Shown here: positions 56,034-64,000 of the stretch, piece by piece
Layout: the number at the start of each line of letters is the position of its first letter
How positions within the stretch are numbered: position 1 is the stretch's first letter
From: Isoetes taiwanensis
Lineage: Eukaryota > Streptophyta > Lycopodiopsida > Isoetales > Isoetaceae
NCBI GenBank assembly: GCA_021234155.1
Contig: JAJEKV010000103.1
Coordinates: 2,234,001-2,298,000, forward strand
Reading direction: 5' to 3'
DNA length: 64,000 nucleotides
Program-made: the position numbers and the translations under genes
Notes under the pieces: model-generated
Databases searched by the model: none
What the model saw: the letters and a program-made list of their open reading frames with translations, nothing else
Told to the model about the DNA's origin: nothing

Positions 56034-57141
56034 TCAATCATAAAAGCACGAAACATCAACATGGACATGAAATGGTTTGTCCCATTGAGGTGGTACTAAC
56101 CGCGGGGGCTTACGTGAGCTTGACTTTGAGTTCTTTAAAAGCTTGATTTGCATCGGATGTCCAAGTCCATGTGTATGGATTTCGGTCGGTTTGTGAATTG
56201 GATCGGCGGTCGGTGCCAATTGCGGAATAAAGGTGGCATAGAAGTTGACTTTGCCAAGAAAGGAGCGTGTGTCCTTGATATTCGCGGTGGATATGCTCGA
56301 TGACACGGCTGATTTTGGCTGGGTCCGTTGTAATGCCGTGTCGACTCACGACATGTCCTAGAAGTACACCGAGGTGACACGGAAGGTGCACTTTTTCGGA
56401 TTGAGGCTAATTCAGATTCATCACGGCGTTGAAAAACTAGTTCAAGTTTTACCAAATGGTCCATAGCGTGGGTGTAAGTGGAGAAGTCATCACGAAAGAC
56501 TTGCAGAAAGGGATGAACTTGCATGTACTCTTGAAAAACAGCAAGCATAATGCGTTGAAATGTGGATGGTGAGTTTGACAATCCAAAAGGAACGACTTTG
56601 TAAGCAAAGGTACCCCATGGAGTAGTGAAGGTAGTCTTTAGTTGATCTTCTTCTCGAATGGATATTTGATTATAACTTAGGAGAAGCCGTCCATGAAGGA
56701 GTACATCTCGTGGCCTGCTACATCTTCCAACACTTGATCCGTGAAGGGGAGGGAAATGATCCGGTCCGTGGCTTGATTGAGTTTTCTATAATCCACACAA
56801 ACGCGAATTTTTCCATTATGTTTGAGGGCAATAACAATAGGACTTACCCATTCTGAATGTTTGACCTCGTAGATAAGTCCAGCGTCCAAAAGCTTGTCAA
56901 TTTCGGCTTTAACCTTTTCACGGTAGTTTGGGTTAAGCCGGTACTGTCGTTGCTAGATGGGTCTAGCATCTGGCTTGGTGGGAATCGAGAGTTGTCCCAA
57001 TTCTTTCTTGATACCTCGGAGGTCTTTGTAGCTCCAAGCAAAGATGTGCTTGAACCGTTTGAATAGCACAATGGCTTGCTCCACGAATCTTTGGCGTGAG
57101 GTCGCGTGCCAATCGGATTGGTTGATTTGTTCCAATATCAA
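56034..57141 (-). pseudogene. Pol reverse transcriptase and start of RNase H
   Basis: Minus-strand order: FAWSYKDLRGI (about 57,030), AGLIYEVKHSEWVSPIVIAL and IRVCVDYRKLNQAT with FMDGFSGY (catalytic Asp; 56,677-56,889), STFQRIMLAVFQEYM then VFRDDFSTYTH (catalytic Asp pair at about 56,490; the family usually has Leu before the DD), and RNase H entry PPQWDKPFHVHVDVS (about 56,050-56,090, catalytic Asp). The domains are in order but spread over frames. Confidence 0.85.
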
Positions 57142-57378
57142 TTATGTCTCTGCGGGGAGTTTGAATGTGTGGAATGACTTGATCATCACGAGCGGTGTGG
57201 GCTGGCTCACGAGTAGGACGAGGATGTTCATGTTGACCAATTTTGAAAAATAGTGGCGTGCCACTAGGAGTTGGTGTGGTGTCTTCTTGAACAGGAGGAG
57301 GAGCTGGGGGTACCGTCTCCTCATGTGGAACCAATGTGACATTGTTACAAGGTGTCAAATAGGGGTCAACCAGCGTTG

Positions 57379-58686
57379 CTATGCCTTTATCAATATCCAT
57401 GTCTTCCCATGGTTGATTGTATACAGGTAAGCCGTGAGTGGCAAACCCTTGGCTTTATGGCGATAGGTGTTGCAAACTTGTTGAGTCAGCATGCGATTCA
57501 GCGTGATCTCTGAAATGATCGGCCCGTGGTCGGATCCATCGTGTGATGAGCTTGCCATCCGTGATAACAAGTTGATCGTGGCCCGATGGTGAATGCTTTT
57601 AGCTTGTCTCAAAAGGGTCGTCCTACTAACATTTCATAATCTCCGGATCTTCTCACGCTCTCCAAACACCGAATTCCATGGTAAATTGTAGATCTCAATA
57701 TTGGTGGTATTGGTTGTGTAACTCCTTGTGGTCGCGTGATATGGCCATTCGCCAAGCTTGATGTCATAAGGGCGGTATGGAGCTCCCTTATGCCCAATTG
57801 TAAATGCGAGATTATCGTAATAAGAAGATTGGCTAGCCGCCACCATCGTCGAACATGGTGAACAGCCTTTTTGGCCCGATGTGTGCATGCACCGTGGGTG
57901 TTGATGTGGCATTACGCATTGCGGGTAATGGGTTTTGTAAAATGTGCTTTGAGTCTTTGGACATAGTTGTAGGATAGTCGTAAGGCTGAGAGGAATTTTG
58001 ATTTTAGCAAGTTCTTGTTGAAGTTCAGGAGGGATTGCAGGTAGTTGTGGTGGATCCGTGGGTTGTTGTTGCTCAGCAATAGATGTCGCTACATTGTTGA
58101 GGAGGTCGACTTCAGCAGCAATGTTGAGTGGTGGTGTTGCAGATGTCGTGGCATTCGTGGTCGTGGCTCCCGATCGTGTGGTAGCATTGACAGACTTGAG
58201 TGCCTTACCTTCTGCACGTTCGATGAGTTGAAGCAAACTTTTGCGAAGTTTAGGTTGAACATGAGGAAGCAGTTGATCCAGATTGGGTGCAAAATGAACA
58301 GATTTGGTTGATGGCTCAGCTGGTACAGAATCGGCTGCAAAAACTTGGTGCACGGGGTGCTTATGGCGTGGGGAATGAGGGAGAACCTCAATCCAGTTGG
58401 AGGATTCAAGGCTGGTGTTGATTGCATGGTAAATTTCTTCTTGGAGTTGATCATCCAATTGTTTTGAGTTGTTTCTTTGTTGGCGTGGTTGTTGTTGTGG
58501 TGGCCGTGGTGGCCGTTTGAGATAATTGGGCGTGGGCCTTGCCTTCCCTTGGCTTCCCATACTTGAAAAGGTGTAAGGCCTTAGCATGTCGTGGTTTTGA
58601 TTGGTGCCGGGAATTTGTATTTGAACTTGAGGAAGTTGAGGACAATCTGCAGGCCCGATGACCCCATTGGTCACCAGTTGAAACAT
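57379..58686 (-). pseudogene. Gag-pro junction and protease region
   Basis: The long minus frame 57,634-58,686 (350 codons) begins in a Gln/Pro-rich linker (PPRPPQQQPRQQRNN), passes SVHFAPNLDQLLPHVQP, and reaches a Thr/Ala-rich stretch and then the protease-like block ending NLPWNSVFGERE; the frames 57,609-57,797 (EMLVGRPF) and 57,379-57,612 continue it. The active-site DTG/DSG motif is not intact as read. Linker length and order fit plant gypsy polyproteins. Confidence 0.6.
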
Positions 58687-58929
58687 TGGGACTTGCTTGG
58701 ATCAAAAAGTGGAGCGAGGAGGTCCACGTTGTGGTTCTTGTTGTTCTTTGGGGTTGTTGTTGTTGTCGTGGGCGTGCAGGTAATGCGTGGTTGAGTTTGC
58801 GTGGGTACCTTACGCACTTGGTGAACAAGGCGTTGTCGTCACGGATTTGGTCGTGGATTTGTACATTCTTGATGGTGGTGTGGTTACGCATGTTGCGGCG
58901 TTTGCAATGGATCATGCTATCCGCGAGTT

Positions 58930-58971
58930 ACACTCATTCGCCGGATGTCCCGAGTCTTGGCAAATAGTACA
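58930..58971 (-). pseudogene. Gag CCHC zinc knuckle
   Basis: The minus strand encodes CTICQDSGHPANEC, an exact CX2CX4HX4C nucleocapsid knuckle, which packages retroelement RNA. It fixes the gag position between the primer site and protease. Confidence 0.8.
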
Positions 58972-59099
58972 CCAAATGTTATTTCTTGGGGAACTGCCGT
59001 GGAGGCGGTCGAGGTGTGGCGATGGGTGTAGCCGGGGAAATGGGAGTATCGTGGCTTGATCACCGCGTGAGGAAACATGAGCAGTGATTGACTAATTCA

Positions 59100-60192
59100 A
59101 TGGCTTCTTGTAATGTCTTGGGGCGCAAATACTCGAGTCATAAATCGGATGTGAGAGGGTAAGCCTTGAAGAAACCACACTAGAATTTGGCTTTGGGTTG
59201 GAAATTCCTTCAACTTGTTGACTAAGATCTGATCGATTGCGCAAAGTCACCGAGGCGAGATTCTCACAGGTTACGCTTGAGTGTGTTGAGGTCGTTCAGT
59301 GATTTGTTGATCATCATAAAGGGTGCCGTAATGGGAAAGAAAAGAGGTCTTCATGTGTATCCAATCTTGTTTCCGGTGGCTTTTGTTTGCCATCACCATT
59401 AGGTAGGGTGCTCCGCGAGGTCGTCGAAAAGATGTGGAATTTTAGTTTTGGATCGGGTGACCATTGAGATCTGCAAGTGACTCAAATTCATCCATGTGAG
59501 CTGAGCACTCTGGTCTATGTGTTTACCTTTATCATTTCCAAAGAGTGGATATGGGAGTTTTAAAGCATGTGTAGAGTCGGTAGCATGAATGGGTGTTTGC
59601 ATTTGTGGAAAAGAAAAGGCGATGGAGGTGTTGGTTCTTTGCATAGGTACGAAGCTGGCATAGGTTGTGTGAGATTAGTAAAAAAAGAGGCTTGGAAGCG
59701 GTTGTAGTGGGAACAAAGGTTGTGACAGGCATGAACGGTGTGGGGAAAGCGATTAAAGGAGCGAGCGGTAGGGGAATTGACAAAGGTGGAAGCGGTGGTA
59801 CCGAAGTTCCTAAAGAAAAGATTACCAATAGAGAAAACATTTTGCAGATGTTCGAGAGAAAATTGCGGTGGTTACGCCGGATCTTGAGTTGGGGATTAGG
59901 TGGAGTAAATTCAAAGGGCGTGTTGCGGCCTCTCGCATGATATGGCGAGCGGGGAGCGGAACAATGGCGACCTTCCATTGGGGGAGGTCGGTCCGAAAAG
60001 TTGTCGTGGTGTAGGTGGAACGGTTGCGCTCGCATTACCGCGGAGAAGAGACAATCGAACCGAGTGTATGTGGACATATTAGCGGGGAGGCGTCCGCGAG
60101 TTCATGGCGGCGGCGTCTTGACTCCATCCGGTGTTGAATATCGCCGGGGAGTAAAGAAGGGATTGAACATGGTATCAATACGACTTTGAAGT
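59100..60192 (-). other. Gag N-terminal region and 5' leader, broken
   Basis: Upstream (minus sense) of the knuckle several frames alternate (59,399-59,644; 59,532-60,077) with Pro/Thr/Ser-rich composition near 59,700-59,850. No intact gag is readable. The plus-strand frames here are antisense. Confidence 0.5.
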
Positions 60193-60210
60193 GAGCCCAA
60201 CGGCGCCCGG
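60193..60210 (-). other. Primer-binding site candidate
   Basis: Directly inside the upstream LTR the minus strand reads CCGGGCGCCGTTGGGCTC. The GGCGCCGTTG core resembles primer sites of Athila/Tat-type elements; the exact tRNA is uncertain. Confidence 0.55.
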
Positions 60211-60818
60211 TGTTTGGGGTCGGGCCGGGATCGCTGAGGGACGGATCTCCGTGAGATCCTTGAAGTCCGGCGGGGTAAATCCGAGGCACTCTTGTCACAG
60301 CGGGATTTTTGCTAACAGAGGAAAGAACAAGAAAAACTTCGAGATAAAACAGCAATTGCAATACACAATGAAACACACAAGACACTTGTGGAGAACACGG
60401 CAATCCATTGATCAAAACAAGTGTACAATGAAGGCTCAAAAGAAGCACAACAAGGCGACCGGCATATGCGCTCGTAGTGACACAAAGAACACTCGAACCC
60501 TCCTTTTGAAGGAGCAAAAATGCTACAATATATAGGAACACGGGTGGCCTACGGCCTGAATCTGATCCTCATCATGACAACGCGTGCTCCACTACTTGGG
60601 CACTTTCGAACAGAATTGAAGCTGTCCGCGGCCGTGCTAACAGACAAGTAGTGGCCCGCCGTGGGTCCTACCTTTGGGTCTTCGCTTCTTGGAGGAGCTT
60701 TGACCGTGGCGGCCTTGTGGATCCCTCTTCTTGGACACTTGAAGTGGCGGTGGGGCCTCGCCCTCATGCAGCAAGTATAGACACCTGGTGTCCGCAGAAC
60801 GCAGGCACAGGGCTAACA
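60211..60818 (-). repeat. LTR (upstream/5' copy)
   Basis: 608 bp matching 53,404-54,016. Most differences are at CTG/CAG-like sites, e.g. GAGCTGTCCTTGGCC versus AAGCTGTCCGCGGCC. AAAAG follows. Confidence 0.88.
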
Positions 60819-60823
60819 AAAAG

Positions 60824-61267
60824 TAGTTGAGACAAATTCTAAAGCATACGTACAAAGTAGAGAGCAAATTGCAAAGTAGACTTTTCTTGAAAGTGTATAG
60901 TTTAAACAATAACTTGTAAAACGTATAGCATACTGATTACATTTTTTTTTAATTCCATAACCTTCCAAGTTAACGCCAACCCCGGTAGCAAAAGCGAGAG
61001 ACAATTGGAGGAGAGAACCCGCACTGCGACCAATCATGCAAGCGTTAGTTAAAGTAATCCCATTAGCGATGCAAAGGGCCAAAAGGTACATTGGGTCTCT
61101 CAGTTTATCACCTGATCACCAATTGTATCCTTTTTGCCCCGAAAGTAAACGTTAACAAGAAAAGAAATGGAATTAAAACTTGAGATTTTTCTTAAATCCC
61201 AAAAATTGCAGTTCAAAATATAATAGTATAATCAAAATTACTGATAGCCTCCAAAAAAGTAGACGGA
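60824..61267. other. Host segment, copy 1 right part, then unassigned DNA
   Basis: 60,824 onward (TAGTTGAGACAAATTCTAAAG) continues the host segment seen uninterrupted at 63,909 to the window end. Beyond ~60,920 no comparison is possible. A T9 run lies near 60,942. No gene is recognised. Confidence 0.7.
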
Positions 61268-61701
61268 GAGCTACATAGTTTGTTATCTAAATGACAATAG
61301 CAAGAGATATAAGCAACCAAACTTGTCAAGAATAGAAGCAAAAGAAGCTCCTTTTCTGAGTCTACATTTTGACTTAGGTGCATCTCTCTGAAATTTTAAG
61401 TCTAAGCATGTCAAAAATGAAGAATAAGTATTTGCTGCCATGAAATAACAGCCCGCACAGAAACTGCCATAACTCTTAGCACAAGGCTCTGTTTTTTTAT
61501 TAATTATATGTTTCGGAAACGGCATGATATGCTCTATCCTCTCAAGGAAAAACAGTCAAGTTTTGAAGAGATTTGCTATGTCAGAAAACGATTTCTGAAA
61601 TCCGACCTAATGAAATCTGCAGCTTTATTATGAAACTTTTGCTTCAAAGTTTCTTTCTAGGATTTTCTACTCCATAACCCGGAGATATACAAAGTAGAAC
61701 A
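61268..61701 (-). repeat. Duplicated ORF-like segment, copy A
   Basis: This pairs with 61,967-62,390 (about 700 bp apart, same orientation). On the minus strand both copies keep one frame open for ~64 codons and share FPKHIINKKTE, CAKSY, DLKF and KGASFASIL despite roughly a fifth of residues differing. That could mean a conserved exon, but no family is recognised and 64 codons can stay open by chance. Confidence 0.6.
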
Positions 61702-61966
61702 TAACTAGTTCAAGAATAATTTAGCCTATCAATGAATTATCTCAGTTATGCATTTGCATTCTAAGAAACATTATTTCAACATGTATTTACATTACGTCTT
61801 ATTTGGGTAGTTTCCAAGTTCTCAAATTAGATCATTATTTTAAGAACTACCATTGATCTTAAAATCAGATCTGTAAGATAGTTCCAATCTTGATAAAGAG
61901 TGCCAAAGGCGCTGGCTTTTGCTCCAAGCCCATAGCTTAGCACCGTTTGCATTGAAAATCATATGT

Positions 61967-62390
61967 AAAGCTACATGATTTGTTAGTTAACTGACGATAG
62001 TAAGAGATACTTGAGAATAGAAGCAAAAGAAGCCCCTTTCTTAAGTCTATATTTCATCTTAGGTGCATCTCCATCAAATTTTAAGTCTAAGCTTGTAAAA
62101 AATGGAAGATAAGTACTTGCTGCCATAAAATGACAGCCCCTACAAAAACAGGCATAGCTCTTAGCACAGAGCTCTGTTTTTTTATTAATTATATGTTTCG
62201 GGAAACGCACAATCACGCTCTATCTTTTCATGAAAAACAGTCATGTTTTGACGAGATTAGCTATGTCAGAAAACGATTTCTGAAATCCGACCTAAATGTG
62301 ATCTGCAGACTTTCTTATGAAGCTTTATTCTTCAAAGTTTCTTCACGGGATTTCCTACTCCATAACTAGAGGATTTCGACGAAGTAGAAT
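61967..62390 (-). repeat. Duplicated ORF-like segment, copy B
   Basis: Partner of copy A. The minus frame 61,983-62,216 carries FPKHIINKKTELCAKSY and KKGASFASIL. Both copies also share the plus-strand block CTATGTCAGAAAACGATTTC and TACTCCATAAC. Unassigned. Confidence 0.6.
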
Positions 62391-62409
62391 AGAATGTAAG
62401 ACACACCTG

Positions 62410-62560
62410 ATATGTGTTCTTTGTGTGGCTTTGTATCGGTCGTGATAGAATCTTCCAGCTTCATCAAAGATGAGCAATGAGCATAAAATCCGAGATCTGG
62501 AGCTTTGTTTGCCATATCCGAATCTTCTGGGTTGGTAGCAACCAGCTGGGTTGGTAGCAA
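62410..62560 (-). other. Possible exon, unrecognised
   Basis: The minus frame reads PEDSDMANKAPDLGFYAHCS and ends KEHISG before a CAG/GTGTGTC donor-like boundary. Composition is protein-like. A 15-bp tandem repeat (ACCAGCTGGGTTGGTAGCA region, 62,533-62,563) lies at its upstream edge. No family is recognised. Confidence 0.25.
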
Positions 62561-62590
62561 CCAGGCGGTCGTTTGGCGCCCATGCCCTAA

Positions 62591-63083
62591 ACCAATTTAC
62601 ATGATTGACATGAAAAATTTAAAGGTCAAAATTATACTTATTAATTTTGTATGGCATTAAGCCATTTTTCATGTTTTTGTCAATTTTGTTTAACAAAGCC
62701 TAAGCATATAGCCAAGGTCTCCAAATTATTTTTCTTGCCATACTCATTGCAGTATGCAAGGCATGGGAGCATTCCGCCCTCGACAAGTCCGTCAATTACT
62801 ATCATCAATATTGTTGACCCTAGCCAAGATGTGCATGTAATGGCCAATGTCTAGGTGACCATAAATATCCAAGGAAAGTCTGCCTTAAATAAAGTCTGGA
62901 CGCTATGCAAAAAGCTCCAGATAAAACATAGCTCTAGTACTTTGAGCGTATGCAATAAAGGAGACTACACAGCTCTTAGTATTTTGAGCCAGTGTTGTGA
63001 GAGTAATTGACATCTCCTACAGCGGTATGAGCTTCACAAGTGCCGTAACTAGCTCTTATGTTGCAACCGTCTCCAACCTGTTA
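62591..63083. other. Intergenic DNA, no recognised feature
   Basis: AT-rich; a 67-codon plus frame (62,651-62,854) has no motif. Confidence 0.5.
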
Positions 63084-63205
63084 TATATATTTATATTTAT
63101 ATATATATATAGTATCCTACCTCCTACCGCAGGAAGTAGGGTCCTAAAAGAAAATTCAGTATATTGCTAGGTAGCGCAGGGTACCTAGCATTCTGCTAGG
63201 ACCCT
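63084..63205 (+). mobile_element. Foldback/MITE-like element, inverted relative of 48,700
   Basis: A TATATATTTATATTTATATA tract is followed by CCTACCTCCTACCGCAGG, then TGCTAGGT-N10-ACCTAGCA (63,163-63,188) and TTCTGCTAG. The reverse complement matches the element at the array end (48,700-48,840) in order and spacing. Confidence 0.6.
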
Positions 63206-63566
63206 ACGTTACCTGTAAATCGTTACAATGTTAAAAGATAAAAGATAAATCACATAGCAGAAATTCATACCTTTATGGTCCTGCTCAGGTTTCAAGAAGC
63301 CCAATTTTTTAATGTTCATAAACCATAGAAATCCGTCATAATTCTGTGGCTAGTACTTAGTCATTTTTGAAATGTCCCAATGCATCAGTAAATAGCAAAC
63401 AGTAAGTAACTAGCAAACAAGTAATAGCCAATGTAACGATAGAGCAGTGCGAATGGAAAACATAATGTTCAATAAATCACGAGAGGTGTACTGTGTTCAA
63501 TCAATTCAGGTGGACTCAAAAGGATAGAGTTTCATATCCTTGAATATGATAACAGATGTTTCAGCA

Positions 63567-64000
63567 TATATACTTTCCTTTGCCTAGGGTCTAATCTAGC
63601 CAAGTCCATACTCCTAACTTGGTCACTTAACCGAAGCTAGAGAAATTCTGTCCTGGCACTACCCAGGCCCTAAACCAAATGAGTCCAACAAGAATACTAA
63701 ATAAGCTCAATATTAGTCTGAAGCTGTTCATTACTTTCACATTCAGGCTACCTAGTAGAGGGCTGATTTCTCAAGCCCCAAAACTATGTGTCCTTAATGG
63801 AAAACTGTTACAAGCGATTCTTAAGCATATCTCAACACTTAACATTTAGGGATATTTAGTCGAGGGCTGATTTCTCAAGCCCCAAAACTATGCATCCTTA
63901 ATGAAAAGTAGTTGAGACAAATTCTAAAGCACACGTACAAAGTAGAGAGCAAATTGCAAAGTAGACTTTTCTTGAAAGTGTATAGTTTAAACAATAACTT
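63567..64000. repeat. Host segment, copy 2 (uninterrupted, reaches window end)
   Basis: It matches 53,063-53,403 joined directly to 60,824-60,920. The single AAAAG at 63,904-63,908 is the empty target site of the retrotransposon. The copies are offset by 10.5 kb, or about 3.1 kb once the 7.4 kb insertion is subtracted. Confidence 0.9.

Larger units (their letters stand above)
53404..60818 (-). mobile_element. Complete Ty3/gypsy LTR retrotransposon (minus strand)
   Basis: 7.4 kb bounded by LTRs that read TGTTTGG...GCTAACA on the plus strand, flanked by AAAAG on both sides (53,399-53,403; 60,819-60,823). In minus sense the order is LTR, primer site (60,193-60,210), gag with a CCHC knuckle, protease region, RT, RNase H, integrase, polypurine tract (54,017-54,026), LTR, which is Ty3/gypsy order. 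No chromodomain is visible; the primer site and Pol motifs look more like the Athila/Tat-type branch. Frames are interrupted many times, often at CTG/CAG. Confidence 0.9.

Noticed and set aside
58045-59059. Plus-strand Val/Trp/Cys-rich frames
   Set aside because: They are antisense to gag-pro of the minus-strand retrotransposon, where the CCHC knuckle and linker are readable.

Overview
This window reads as repeat-dominated nuclear DNA of a land plant. Support comes from intron-split fragments of plant-type genes (a UBP14-like deubiquitinase, an R2R3-MYB, an SLC13 carboxylate carrier), an L1-type LINE, two Ty3/gypsy LTR retrotransposons with plant-type primer sites (one is tRNA-iMet), and inverted-repeat elements. 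I cannot name the species. No gene in the window is clearly intact.

Layout. 1-5.4 kb: AT-rich DNA with a decayed UBP14-like 3' end (minus strand) and an SLC13-like fragment (plus). 5.6-9.5 kb: unrecognised ORFs, small duplications, a minisatellite whose units each carry an ATTCC/GGAAT inverted pair (7.8-8.35 kb), and a broken R2R3-MYB (minus). 9.6-11.3 kb: an inverted-repeat element, a LINE scrap and a relic LTR. 11.3-27.7 kb: a plus-strand L1-type LINE split by a complete minus-strand gypsy element (11,862-23,133; 1.6 kb LTRs, TTCTT target duplication, iMet primer site, polypurine tract). 27.7-31.4 kb: nested inverted and direct repeats with a second hairpin-unit minisatellite. 31.6-31.9 kb: a LINE-like 3' end with a poly(A) tail. 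31.9-48.7 kb: a tandem array with a ~3.2 kb unit (four full copies plus partial ones), interrupted by 2.4 kb that ends in a perfect 104-bp inverted repeat. 48.7-53.1 kb: a foldback element, a small AT-hook ORF, and a striking 0.8 kb block packed with TTCTAGAA (heat-shock-element-like pentamers), flanked by inverted repeats and followed by a tRNA-like SINE head, two more HSE trimers and a (TA)n tract. 53.4-60.8 kb: a second minus-strand gypsy element (0.6 kb LTRs, AAAAG target duplication). 60.8-64 kb: its host sequence, a duplicated ORF-like segment, another foldback element and a second copy of the host sequence that lacks the insertion.

One caution governs the whole annotation. Near-identical repeats here differ mostly at CTG/CAG trinucleotides. 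That is the pattern expected if long-read base calling fails at CHG-methylated cytosines, so many frameshifts and much apparent repeat divergence may be assembly error rather than biology. Functional work in the window is mostly that of transposable elements; the host gene pieces are isolated and do not form a pathway.
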